64,000 nucleotides of DNA. Origin: Datisca glomerata (taxonomy: Eukaryota > Streptophyta > Magnoliopsida > Cucurbitales > Datiscaceae). The notes under the pieces were generated by a model. The model was not told the origin of the DNA, made no database searches, and was given only the letters and a program-made list of their open reading frames with translations. The position numbers and the translations under genes were made by a program. Location: positions 774,260-838,259 of the forward strand of contig QANY01002235.1 in NCBI GenBank assembly GCA_003255025.1, read 5' to 3'. Shown here piece after piece: positions 1 through 11,559 of this stretch (position 1 is its first letter; the number at the start of each line of letters is the position of its first letter).

Positions 1-514
1 AGCATGCTGGAGCTGGATAACTTATCAAATGGAGTAAGGTTACTAGTTACTCTGAAAAGAAAAATCATAATGAGATGTGACGACACCCAATAAGAACTTT
101 TGACAAAAGTAATTACAGATTAGACTTATTGTATGCCTCCAGACTATTTGTCTTCTCTTGGGACTTAAGGTGCTATAATATCTTGATGACATTTTTTAAA
201 TATCCCATGATTCTCTTCTGCTTGCTAAAACAAGTTATAGCTCAGCAACTCGGACAATTTCTTTAAGCTATTCAACTGTTGTCTAGTGAAATACTTGATC
301 AGCCCACCGTAAATTTCAACAGTTCCCACACTGATCGTTGCACTTCATCATATTTTACATCCTAATAGAACCCTACCTACAGACATCTTATATGCTTTTC
401 GAATTCACTACCAGGTTAATCTTGGTGAAATGAAACGGTAGGGCATAACCAAGATGAATTTTCCATGGGTAGCATTAATTCTGTTACTGAAGTTTAGAAG
501 TGATGTACACAAAC

Positions 515-2469
515 CTTAAAGCCAGACCTATGTATTGCAATTGCAACTGATCGGAACTGTGGATAATCCTTCAACTTGGAGATAACATATGATCTTCCAA
601 TCTGTACAAATTCCACTCATCAATCAAGGATAACTTAAAGGGAATAAAAAGGTAAATAAATAAAAAGAAATATGATATAACTCATAATAAAAGTGATATC
701 AAAATGAAATCACGAATATTTAATAGCAAAACTTAATGTGATTTTCAAGGAGACTTGCATCCAGAAAAATGGGAATAATGACCCAATTATAAAGTTAATT
801 ACCGTTCTTCCGAGAAGGAATGCTGCCCCAGCACCAACAGTTGCACCAATAGAATCAGCAAGGAAGCCCACAGGTAACCCAAACAAATACCCACCACCAA
901 GCTGAAAGACATACAGGTACCATTTAGAGCCACACATATTAGGAATTTTACCTCCCTCCCTCCCCTCTCTCTCTCAAACACACACACACGTACAGACACA
1001 CACACGTACACACACACACGTACACACACACGTACACACACACACGTACACACACACGTACACACACACACGTACACACACACACGTACACACACACGTA
1101 CACACACACAGAAAAAAAGTGGAACTTAGCTCATTAACATTTATCATGCTTGAATCAATCAGAAGTGAGGAAGAACTTGAAAAAAAAAACAAAAAAAAGA
1201 CTACTGACGAAGTTTCAAAAAATAAATAACTCAGAAGTCTAACAAGGTCAATTCAGGAGCGCGATAATGCTTACAGTAAGAATGGAGGCTGGAACAGCCA
1301 AAACTGTCAGAGGAATGTATGCAACGGCCCTGCATACCAGAAAATTCGGCAAGGGGATAAATATTTCAGCATAAGCCATTTTCCATATAAAATATTAACT
1401 AATTTAGCAAACTCTTTGTGACTGCTGATTGATTAGGGACTTCCTCCAAGAAAAGTATTTTCATTTACAGGGAGAAGTCGTCAATTTGTTATCTAACTAT
1501 TTAGAAAGATAAGAGAACAGGAAGCCTGATAAATAGCATGATGATTATATTTCAAGCTCCTAAAGAGAAGGAAAACAACAACAATAATTGATAGCAAACA
1601 AAAACAACAATTGCTTCCAGTTTCAGAAGTTTTGAAAACACATTTTGTATATTCCTGACATCACTTCAGAGCACAGATAATAACACAAAATTTTGATTGC
1701 AAGTATTACAGTAGACTTACAGAGCAAGTGGACCCCAAGGGCCTAGATCCTGCTCGACCCATAACAAGAAGTCCTTCAGTATCTGCATGAAGCACAATTT
1801 CTTAAAAACACAAAGCAATTTAAGCTGGTGAGAATCTGGGAGGAGCACAAAAAGAGTGAAAAACTGTAACCTGAAAAACTAATCACTTTTATCTAGTTCC
1901 CTTTTAATTCATATGAGCTTTTTTTTATATGATATTCACTCATATGATTTGACCAGAAAATAAATTAGTAATAGAAACTCAAACAAGGATTGCAAGCTTA
2001 TTGTCATAACCAGTGAATGAGCTCGAAACAGTCATAAATTACTTGTTACCCAATTACCCATAATTCCAATCAGTAGAAGCAGCATTTAGTTAATCCAATT
2101 CAGCAGAAAATAAACAAAGCAATGAAAAGTAAGGAACAATTCGAAAAGCTCAGAGAAATTCTACATGAACCAAATCAAGCAGGATCTATTGCCAATCACC
2201 AAGTAAACACAATTAAGAAAAACATAAATGAATAGAGGTCAGTGATCGGAAAGCAAAAACAAGAGAGGCCCAGATTATAACCAGACCTTTTCGACGGGGA
2301 GAGTGAAGCAAGCGGTAGCTACGGCAGCGAGAAAGAGCAGGAGGAGGGTGATCCGGGTAGCAGAACCCCAAGTAAAAGCCATGAAGAACCTGCGACGCCA
2401 AGGCCGACACTCCTCCTCGTCGTCGTTATGATCAGACACAGATTGCTTCAACGACAAACGAGGCCTCAA
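515..2469 (-). CDS. TVP38/TMEM64-family membrane protein gene, 5' five exons (partial)
   Basis: Minus-strand spliced gene. Exons (plus coordinates) are 2287-2469, 1721-1782, 1275-1329, 803-901 and 515-601; each is bounded by GT/AG and all join in frame (162 codons). The ATG at 2469 gives a basic/acidic cytosolic N-terminus, then a hydrophobic segment (about residues 39-57, [18 protein letters not shown]) ending in LPVEK. Exons 2-3 give [18 protein letters not shown] and an [13 protein letters not shown] segment. Exon 4 carries the family core [30 protein letters not shown]; exon 5 gives [18 protein letters not shown]. This matches plant SNARE-associated (TVP38/TMEM64, DedA-like) proteins of the secretory pathway, usually about 260-280 residues, so roughly 100 C-terminal residues should lie beyond position 1. 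No stop or frameshift is seen in the exons, so it is probably a live gene. Exact substrate is unknown; DedA relatives act as lipid scramblases. Confidence 0.88.
976..1110. repeat. (ACACACACGTAC)n microsatellite in intron 3 of the TVP38-like gene
   Basis: A CA-rich run broken every 8-12 bases by CGTA, giving about twelve ACGTAC units. It lies between exon 4 (ends at 901) and exon 3 (begins at 1275) of the minus-strand gene. Cysteine/valine-rich open frames over it are an artefact of the repeat. Confidence 0.9.
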
Positions 2470-4500
2470 TCCGCCGAGATTTGCCAGATTTTTTGTGTGG
2501 CTTTTAGCAGCTAATTGTTGCGGACCTGCAAACCATGATTTGTCCTCGTGAACGAGATGATATCCCTAACTATGCGATTATGGTGTGCCCGAGTGGAAGC
2601 TAGCTGAATTTAGATTTTGAACAAAATTAAAGTTCGGTAAGATTAAGCGTTAAGCAAGAGAATCTCTCTCTCACATTTAAAGTGTGATTCTCACACTGTG
2701 TTTCAAAACTTCAAGGTCAATGAACGAAATACGCTAATTCGTTTACATATTTTGATAATATAATTTCTGAGACCAGCATGCTATATAGCATGTGGATACA
2801 AAATTTATAAATTATTACGCGTAAATTTATTTTTTAATACATGTATTTCTATTGGGAGTTTAATTTAAAATTAAATGTGCAGATAAGATAGTCGATCATT
2901 TACAATTACTGTTGTTGTAAAAGATATTAGATTAAGATATATGAAGTTGATTTTGGAAGCTTGTTTTGTGGTCTCACAATCGAATTTTTCAGATCTGTTC
3001 GAGGTTATCCTACTCTTCATGTAGATATGCTTTCACAGTGCTAGTTTGTCGAGTCAAGTATGAACGGTGGATGACATATGAAATGAGCCGTTTGTGCTCT
3101 ATATTTATGTGTTGTTTATGCACATGATTGTTTCTCTATACTTAAGTATGTGTATATTAGTCTCATCTAATACTTATAATCATGTATTTATATTAAGATA
3201 TAATAGTTTGGTTCAAATTATGATGATGTTTGTACATGTTCACTGCATGAAATGTTTATTTAAAAAAAGGTATATGAAGTTGATTACTTTGATGTCAATG
3301 AAATTAGATGGTAGCTAAAATAGTATTTTTTTTGGGGGTAAAACTATGGATTCCATTCTTTTTAATTCAAGTACAAAGAAATAATAATGGTAGAGTTAGG
3401 ATGGCTACTATGACCATTTATAAATTTTCTATGTAAGGTAAACTATTAATACAAAGAGCTAGATATGTATAAAAAATTATAAAAGTTATAAGATCACTGT
3501 AGCTATTTTCTCAGAAGACAATATTTTAGATATGCATTTTACTTGATTTTATTTGTATCTTTTATCAAATTTATTATAGAAATTTTTTCTTTCATTTATT
3601 ATGTATCATTATAATATATTATTTATCGCATCGTTACGTAATTTTCTATTGTAAAATGAATTATAAAAAAAGTAATTAAGTATTTAACTTAAAATAAAAG
3701 ACAATGTCTATTATAATTAATTAGAGAAATTAATTACTATGATCACATTTAGTATTAAGTTTGAAGGTAATTTAGAAACTTTAATAAAGAGGTTAAAGTT
3801 ATCCAAAAATAAAATTTACTCACTTTTATATATAGTAAAATAAGAAAAAATAATTAGTTATAAATAAAGAGCTTTTTACTTCCGCTCAATGAAGATTTTT
3901 TTTCCACTTTTGTTTTCAATGCTCGCTAGCTTAGTATACACGTATAATGACAATGACAATGAAAAGATATTAACAAAAGAAGTATGGGTTAATTGACTCA
4001 TTTTTTTTTGTTTATAATTAGTCTGGTAAGATTTACACATAAAATGTTAATAAAGAAATATTGGGTTAAATTCAGACTTTTTTTTTACCCATAATTAGCC
4101 TTTTAAGATTTTTGAGTTAAAATAAAGAGAAAACGCCTTTAACATTTAAACTAAATAGCTAAAAAAACTTTTCATATGAATAACTGAGATAATAATTACA
4201 AAATAATTAAAAATACATTTTCATATGAATAATTAGGATAATAAATAAATTGTAAGGATAATATAAGAAATTAAAAAATAGTCAAGGGTAGTATTGTTCA
4301 AAAAGATTTATGTAATTTCTACACTTTTACATGTAATATAGATAGATAGTTAAGGGTCGTATTGTCTAAGAAAATTTTTCAAACTTCTACACTTTTATAT
4401 ATAATATATAGATAAATAATATAATTCATATTTTCTCTTTAAATTAGTGAACATGGCATAATATAGGATGGATATTTTGGAGTGATTAAGTACTTGAAAA
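2470..4500. other. Intergenic AT-rich DNA upstream of the TVP38-like gene
   Basis: No gene is visible. It should hold the promoter and 5' UTR of the minus-strand gene (just above 2469), but no clear TATA box or start can be assigned. The stretch includes a perfect 16-bp palindrome at 2777-2792 (CATGCTATATAGCATG) and a degenerate tandem pair of about 68-70 bp at 4281-4418. Confidence 0.6.
4281..4418. repeat. Two-copy tandem repeat, ~69-bp unit
   Basis: Unit 1 (4281-4348) and unit 2 (4349-4418) both run GTCAAGGGTAGTATTGT-like, then CTACACTTTTA and ATATAGATA. They differ at about one base in four or five, so the duplication is not recent. Confidence 0.65.
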
Positions 4501-5099
4501 AAATATACAAATTACACTCGTGCACCTCAAGTTTATAGCAAAAGTTTATTTTTAACTTCAGATTTATAAAAAATTTCACAAAGTACCCCCAAATTTATAA
4601 TGTTATACCATATTTGCACCATCCGTCAAGGTATTGAAGTAATAGGAAGTTCAGACATCTCATAGTTTGACCCAAATGCCGAGCAAGTTGGCCAAGTGAG
4701 ATCGACCATGAAATGCTAAACAAGAGCCATCATAAAAGAAATTATCTGAAAGGACATAACAAAATTGAGATTCTCAGTAGTAGGCAGCAAAATTGAAGAT
4801 GAAAGAAGCATAAGACATCCTTCAACCACAAAGCGACCAAGAAGAAAGCCCGTAAAAGAGTGCTTAAAAAATATAAAGGATCATTTGGATGATTGTCTAT
4901 CTCAAATGTGTCATAGCTCACTTATTAAACTTCAAGATAGATAATGTCCCAAGGGACAAGAATAGAGGCTATAATGAGATCGGAAGTCTACATAATAATC
5001 AAGGTAGAATCATTACTGAGGAAGAACTATTGAAAACAAGGAGAAAAAACTACTTCTGACAAATATTTTGACCAACGAACGGAGACATTCCATTATTCT

Positions 5100-5740
5100 G
5101 AACATTACTGCTTGGCGAAATGCCAAGAAGAAATGTTGATATTCGACATGACTAATCGTGAGAAACGGCCAAGCACCAAGTAGTTGGATAAATGCCAAGA
5201 ACGGAAAAAATAACAAAGTGCCTTTCAAAACGAAATGCTAAAAGCTTAGTACATTTACATGTAAAAGTTTCAAGAAACACACGACTAAGTGCCATAACAA
5301 ATGGCTAAGTTCTGGGCAAGTGCCTAAGTGTGAAGAAGATGACCAAGTGCCTCTGCGAAGTGCTAAAAAGTATATAGTGGATCTACATGGTGAAATTCCA
5401 AGCAACACGGCTAAGTGCCAAAAAAATGGCTAAGTGGCCAGAAGACGGGCAAGTGCCGACAAACATATGGCCAAGTGTCTCTACGCAGCGAAATGCCAAA
5501 TACTTAGTACATCCGCAAAGGAAAGTGCCAAGAAACACATTAAGATCTGAGAAGAAGGCTAAATGCCATGAAGATGGCTTATTCCCATGAAGATGACTAA
5601 GTGCTGAAGAAGAAAGGCAAAGTGCCGAACAAAAGACTAAATGCTAAAAGCTGACAAGACGACTAAGTGTTGGAACACGGCTAAATGCCGAGGTTGGCTA
5701 AGTATCAAAGAGCAACATTGAAGGCTAAGTTCCTAATAGT
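5100..5740. repeat. Irregular array of a GCTAAGTGCC-like motif
   Basis: About twenty variants of a ten-base core (GCTAAGTGCC, GCAAGTGCC, CGAAATGCC, GACTAAATGCT) occur in roughly 640 bp, separated by 10-35 bases. Many are followed by AAGA or GAAGAAGA. Outliers reach back to about 4676. Spacing is not constant, so this is a motif cluster rather than a simple satellite. Small open frames over it have no recognisable domain. It may be the non-coding part of an unclassified retroelement. Confidence 0.6.
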
Positions 5741-5899
5741 TGATGGCTGCCATAAATTTATGAGAACTATAAAGGTAAGACCACAAGGCCAGAAAGGTTA
5801 TGATGAAAAACGTGATGCAAAACTGATGACAAAAGATGAGAAAGAAGAGAGAAAGTATTCTATAAAGAATACTGAAAATACATAAAATCAAAGACTAAC

Positions 5900-6485
5900 T
5901 TGATATTTAGAGGGTGCTCGAACATGACACATTAATTTCTGCGCACTGCAGTGGCCGGAAACGAAGACCGTACCTGATCAGAACTTCAACACTCTAGGTA
6001 CGATTTCATCCCGGTTCATGGTCATAATCAAGGAAGTCAAAGTTGTGCACCAACATCTTCTTCTGTAGAATTCACGACCCACCATCCCCTTCAAAATGAA
6101 ACTTCTCAAATGTATTGAAAAACGATGGGATTGTACCGCTCAAATCATTGTTATCAGAGACATAAAAGTACTTCACATCCAGAAAAAGAAAGAGCTAAAT
6201 AATGAAGAAATGCGTCCACCCACATGGTAAAGAAGCCATGGATCTTCATGGTGAAACAGATCTCTGAATGTTGGGAAAACGTTCAAGTCGCTAACCAAAA
6301 AAAATGTATTAGAAGGGTTTCAAATAGTGAATCTGTTTGTTTGGTGAGTGGAAATGAATTTTCGGCGTTAGGCTACAAATTGTGAAATCGGCCAACATAC
6401 TCTCTCTTTAAAACCTAGTTTTTTTTTTTGTTTTTTTTTAATTTTAACATCTAAAACACCAAACATTTCATTTTCATCTTTATTT
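5900..6485. other. Unclassified stretch between the motif array and the copia element
   Basis: Moderate GC content up to about 6300, then a T-rich run near 6418-6440. Apart from one LRR-like scrap at 6072-6163 I recognise nothing here. Confidence 0.4.
6072..6163 (-). pseudogene. Possible leucine-rich-repeat gene scrap
   Basis: The minus strand reads SDNNDLSGTIPSFFNTFEKF, then a stop at 6072-6074. The pattern fits the plant LRR consensus (NxLSGxIPxxx). No flanking repeat or kinase domain is visible, so it is at best a short captured or decayed piece. A chance match is possible. Confidence 0.3.
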
Positions 6486-6622
6486 TGAGAAAGAAAGGAG
6501 AATCTAATGTGCAGAGAATAAGACAGAAGCTGTATTCTCATTATTTAACATTGATTTCTTTACATAGCAGATATATAGGCTTAGATAAAGTGAGATTAAG
6601 GGTAACTGATTTGGGAATAACA
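6486..6622 (-). repeat. Probable 3' LTR of the minus-strand copia element
   Basis: On the minus strand the segment starts TGTTATTCCC, holds a TATA-like CCTATATATC, and ends TTTCTTTCTCA (TG...CA, 137 bp). It directly follows the last copia polymerase sequence. No clear polypurine tract precedes it and no matching 5' LTR was found in the window, so the ends are tentative. Confidence 0.4.
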
Positions 6623-7025
6623 ATTAGTTACAGTTAGGTATTGGAGTGCTCCAATCAAGCTTCTGTAAGGGGTAAGGTCTGAAAGAGGGTCACCAACAGC
6701 GTTTGAAAGCCTATTGAGATTGTTGCAGGGGTACTGCAGGGCTTGGCGTAAAGCATGTGATATTTGTGCAACAATTCATAAACATACTGAGACTACATGA
6801 GATGTAGTCCACTTGAGGTCTTAGTCACTAAGATGCCTAGAAAGTGTGCAAGTCTGATATGAGGTTGGATCATTCATTGTGTGTGATTATGATATCATCC
6901 ACATACATTAAGAATTATGTTGTCCTAGCAGGTTGATGTAGTTTGAAGAGAGTGGTATTCAAAATAGAAGTTCTGAAGCCTTTCTGAAGGAGGGTGGCCC
7001 TACGCTTGTCATACCAGACTCTAGG
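6623..7025 (-). pseudogene. Ty1/copia reverse transcriptase, C-terminal part
   Basis: Read on the minus strand from 7025, the frame starts with VWYDKRRATLLQKGF, continues through the RT active-site motif YVDD (codons at 6894-6905) and ends with TPYRSLIGALQYLTV near 6630. Stops and frame changes occur after YVDD. The RNase H domain is missing: sequence passes from the end of RT almost directly into the LTR. The N-terminal half of the same RT lies 23 kb away at 29985-30140; the two halves were separated by the insertion at 7026-29979. Confidence 0.85.
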
Positions 7026-9617
7026 TGTAAGGACCATAATTTTCTGTTACTATTTTAATTATTACTAGATTAACTTTGGTTTGTAGTAATCGTTCTTATT
7101 AATTTGTATGTGTAAGTATTTTAGTAAGATATGCATAATGTCAAGAATGAGGTATTAGTAGTTTTTATTAAAATAAAGTTCGATATAGCTATAGACATTT
7201 TTGTCAATATAAATTTTATTTTAGTTATATATGTAATCATAAAAAAAGGGAAGCTTTGTTCGAAAATTTATATGGTGACCAATTCAATTTAAATTGTTAA
7301 ACTCTAAATTGATTTCATGATCTAAATATATATCTCTTCAAAATTTGATTTTATGGAGCTGTTAAATCTAATTTCCAGCAGATTTTTAGAAAGTGTATTT
7401 CTTAGTTTAACCAACCCACCCCACTCCCTCTCACTTCCTCTCACTCCCTCTTTGAGCCCGTAACCACCCTCCACCACTCTTGGGAGTGGTTTTTCCTTTC
7501 AAGCTTATAATCTCTCTTGTTCCAATTGGTAGTTTTTTTGACTTTTGGAGATTTCCTCCATTAAACGGCTTCTCATTTCTCAGCTCTCTTGAACCACATT
7601 TTTTTTATTAACCCCTGGAATAATTGTTCTCTCCCTCACTCTCTAGCCTTGATCAGTCATCCCTTGAATTCTAAATTTTATCTCAATAACTCAAGTTTAG
7701 AAGAGTGCCTAAATCCTATTGAGACAAATACGAGTTTAAGGTAAAAATCATCATCTTTGAGCATTTTTCCTTCTAAATTATATTCTAATTCTTGATTCAA
7801 AATTTGATTTCTTCCAGCATTCCCTTTCAACCTTAAAGAATATCAAACTATTGATAGTTATTCTTGATTTTAATTACTCTTTTGTGTAAAACTCAACCTT
7901 AGATGTGATTTTTATTGAAATTCCATATGATTTTATTACCAAAAACTCACTTTTAGCGTATTCTGAATTTAGTGTTCTTATGAATACTGCAAGTAGAATA
8001 AAAATTTAATGTTGTAGAGTACCGGTAAAAGTTCTGACAGTAAAGAGAAACAATTTTCTGTTACTAAGAAACTGTTGGTAAAAACTTCTCACAATTATAT
8101 AAGACATTTTTCTTGCTCGTGTAAAAATTTTGTAACTTTAAAAATTAATTAACATGGTCAAAACATTTACAGATCCCCTTCAGAAACCAGAAAATTGAGA
8201 GCATACTACTTCATTTTTATGGCTTTGTTTTCAGTATAAACGACATCATTTTGACGCAAATATTTTACAGCTGTTTTTCATCATACATATATATAGTTCT
8301 GTAATTTTTTTTTAGATAAAATATGATATACCAAATGAGTAGTTAAATTTCAAAATCTGAATCTCATTTTGCTGCCAGACAGACCATAGTTGAAGACGAT
8401 TTTTGGATAGAAAAATATGTTAAAAAATTATAAAATTATAAAATAAGATTTATAGACATGTATAAACATTTAGAATTAATATTTGTAATTTTTCATGTTG
8501 AGTACAATTTATAATGAATTTTCAAACCTAGACATAAAAACTGTTTATTTTCGTTAGTGTTTGAAAATATCTAAGAATAGGATTTTCTTTTCTTTATCCT
8601 TTCAAGACTTGAAAACTTAGAAATTTTCAGAGATATATAGGGTAAGTGAAATTTGCATATGTAATTGTTTGAATTGTATGTGGGAAAATGGTAATGAAAC
8701 TTTATTCGTGTTTTGTGATTATAATGTTCTGAGATGTTTTCTTTGTTCTTAATGTTATTGTTAAATTATGACGTCATGTGTTATGTACTTATGTTAGGTT
8801 ATATGTTTGATTAATATATGTTAAAAAAAGTTGTATGAATGCATGAAAGAAATTGCTCTGTGTCATTAGAGTCACGTGCCCACCAATCTACTCTTTTTTG
8901 CCTTGTCCTTCTGAAAAGGTCTTTCTTTTGCCTAATCCTTAGGGAGATGGTTTCTGTTATATGGTCTGGTTAGTTTTGTGGGAAACCATTTTACAATTGG
9001 TTCCACTTCCTTGAAGCTGCGGACTTGTAATCGCGATAAATGTCACTTGTACTTACCTCATAAGCTAACAATTACTGACCGATAATCTCTGTTTCAAGGT
9101 GTGATGGCGAGCTTCAGTGGAAGTTGGTCAGTGAACCTATAAGAAATATTTGAAAGTTATACGTGTGTTACTTTTTGTATATGACTATGAATATTACTCT
9201 GTGTTACATATTGTGAGATTTTACTTACTCATTATATTTTTATATACTCACTTTGTTTTATTATAAATTTTCAGATGATGATAACAATGATAATGAGTTT
9301 TTTGTTGAAAAGTTTTAGAGTCTTTGGCAACGGACGAGAGTTACTGAATCATGCTTAAAAGTCTTTAGAGAAAACTTAGTTGATGTTGTGTTTTATTTTA
9401 ATTAGTATGAGAATTTCTAAAATACGTACTCTTTAGTTCTTGACTGATTTTAAGTAAGTAATTTTATATAATCAAAAGTTTGATGAATGATTTTATTTCC
9501 TTTGATATATAGTTATTGTTTAGCATGAGTCAATTTAAGAAAAAATTTGATCTAGCTTCCGTAACGTTTTGGATAAAATACTAATCTAAAACTTAGTTTA
9601 ATTTTCAGGGTGTTACA
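7026..9617 (+). repeat. LTR 1 of the Tekay-like complex (2,592 bp)
   Basis: Starts TGTAAGGACC just after the CTAGG duplication and ends GGTGTTACA two bases before the primer-binding site. Long blocks match LTR 2 and LTR 3, for example the stretches around 7690-7830, 8210-8420 and 8640-9300. The copies are clearly diverged, with many substitutions and small indels. It encodes no protein. Confidence 0.85.
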
Positions 9618-9619
9618 GT

Positions 9620-9631
9620 TGGTATCAAAGC
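9620..9631 (+). promoter_or_regulatory. Primer-binding site (tRNA-iMet type)
   Basis: TGGTATCAAAGC lies two bases after the CA end of LTR 1. It matches the usual plant LTR-retrotransposon site complementary to the 3' end of initiator tRNA-Met (TGGTATCAGAGC) with one change. The leader that follows (to about 10200) has no coding frame. Confidence 0.85.
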
Positions 9632-10228
9632 ATAAATGGCTCTATAGACCAAATATTTTTATGGAAATTTTCCTGGATTTTAAGAATCCGTGTAAGAATT
9701 AGGGTTCTAATATTGTTTATTTTGTGAAAATCTGTTGTTATGAGATTTTTGATGAGCTTTTTTTTATTATTATGAACAACTTTAGTTGAGAATTTGATAT
9801 CAGATAATTGAAGATGCATAATATGAAATTAGGACTCAATAATTTGCCTTGTTCATCAAAAGTTTGCTAAGAAAACCTTTTCTTAGGGGTCTGAGCTAGG
9901 TAAATACACATTTCATAAGGAGGAGAGCACATTGTCGTGTTTTAGCACCAGAACTAAAATATGTGTGATATGGGGTAGAAAAAGATTCTTTACATGGATT
10001 AGAGTGACCCCTTACTGACACCTTTATGATAAAGAGGTTCATTAGTCTATGCGTATAGTTCATTGTTAAAACCTCATGGTATACCAGAGTTTAAGTTTAA
10101 GGGTTCGAGTTTGCACTCATTACCTCAAATCATTTGGTCTTTAAGAGCTACGCACTTGTTGAATAATGGGTGTTGGGGTTATTTGGTAAGCGTGTTGGAC
10201 ACATAAAAGGTAGGGCTGGCGATGGATG

Positions 10229-10946
10229 AAGTGAACGTGGTCAAAGAATTTTATGAGGTTTTCCCTAAGGACTTACCGGGCTTACCATCAAGAAGGAAGT
10301 GGAGTTCAATATCGAACTAGTCCCTGGAACTACCCTTATATATGTGGCTCCATATCGTATGGCACCTGCTGAAATGAAAGAGCTCAAAGAACAACTCCAA
10401 GAGTTATTGGACAAGGGATTCATCCGCCCTAGTGTTTCTTCTTGGGGAGCACCTGTTCTTTTTATGAAGAAGAAAGATGGATCCATGAGACTCTGTATCG
10501 ACCACAGAGAACTAAACAAGGTCACTATAAAGAATAAATTTCATGTATCCCATATAGAAGATTTATCTGGCCAACTTTACCAATTGAGAGTGAAGAAGGA
10601 AGATATTCCAAAAACTGTGTTTCGTACACGATATGGCCATTATGAGTTTCTGGTCATGCCGTTTGGATTGACTAATGCTCCAATTGCATTCTTGGACTTG
10701 ATGAACAAGATTTTTGGAGAGTTTTTGGATCAGTTTATCATTATCTTCATCCTAATTTACTCAAAGTCTGAAAAGGAGCACAAAGGACACCTCAAGACTG
10801 TACTTAGCATTTTAAATGACCAAAAGTTGTATGCCATGTTCATTAAGTGTGAGTTTTGTTTATCCAAAATTACTTTTTTAGGGAACATTATTTCTAAGGA
10901 GGGTATATCTGTTGATCCTATGAAGATAGATGCAGTGATGAACTAG
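10229..10946 (+). pseudogene. Chromovirus reverse transcriptase with both catalytic blocks deleted
   Basis: The open frame from 10299 (215 residues) is a Ty3/gypsy [22 protein letters not shown], then [39 protein letters not shown], and MPFGLTNAP. Two in-frame deletions remove the active site. At residues 89-94 the frame jumps from EDLSGQLYQ to LRVKKED, losing the segment with the first catalytic Asp; at about residue 151 the usual xxDD is reduced to [11 protein letters not shown]. The frame stays open but the enzyme would be dead. The frame ends at 10946 in the thumb region ([11 protein letters not shown]). Confidence 0.88.
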
Positions 10947-11537
10947 ACTCTTCCAACTAATGTTAGAGAAATCAAATGCTTTTTAGGGTTGGCAGGCTAC
11001 TATCGAATATTCATTGAAGGTTTTTTATGATTGCTACACCTCTGCCTAAGTTGACAAGGAAAATTGGAGCTTGTTAAGGATTATGACTACATCATTAATT
11101 TCCATCCTAGTAAGACTAATGTAGTAGTGGATGCAATTAGTAGGAAATCGGGTGTTTCAGCCGCTCTCATTATGCTACAGCTAAGCTCGCACATTTTAGC
11201 TCAAGATGCTACGGCTAAGCTCGCACATTTAACAGTCAAACCTACATTTCAAGACAGAATTCACGACGCCCAACATGGGGAAGCTACATTAATAAAGATC
11301 ATATTGGATTTGGGATGTGAGAAGTGGACAGACTTTTCAGTTTCAAGTGAAGGTACATTCAAGTTCAATAATAGAGTGGTAGTACCTGATAGCACAGATC
11401 TGAAGAAAAATATAAAAAATGAAGCACACATTACTCCTTATTCTATTCATCTGGATAGTACGAATATGTATCCTATTTTGCGACGACACTTTTGGTGGAA
11501 TAATATGAAGCTTAATGTAGCAAAATTCATGAAATAG
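10947..11537 (+). pseudogene. RNase H tail and integrase zinc-binding domain of the same chromovirus
   Basis: After a stop, NVREIKCFLGLAGYYRIF continues the RT thumb. Most of RNase H is deleted; only its end (HPSKTNVVVDAISRKSG) remains in the frame at 11064-11537. The same frame continues into the integrase N-terminal domain (ILRRHFWWNNMKLNVAKFMK), followed across a stop by CLTCQKVKGERHRPSDLLQP. The gap between thumb and RNase H tail is a large internal deletion near 11050. Confidence 0.8.
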
Positions 11538-11559
11538 TGTCTTACCTGCCAAAAAGTGA

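Noticed and set aside
799..1192. Cys/Val-rich open frames on the minus strand
   Set aside because: They are translations of the CA/CGTA microsatellite in intron 3 of the TVP38-like gene and have no domain.
3094..3318. 74-codon open frame with Met/Leu/Val-rich sequence
   Set aside because: Random AT-rich frame; no domain, no codon signal, no neighbours supporting a gene.
5387..5885. Two small basic open frames over the motif array
   Set aside because: Repetition of the DNA motif explains the repeated AKMAKWPEDG/AKCHEDG-like text; no family is recognised.
10095..10125. GGTTCGAG-like B box suggesting a tRNA gene
   Set aside because: No cloverleaf, A box or CCA-side stem can be built around it; no tRNA gene was found anywhere in the window.
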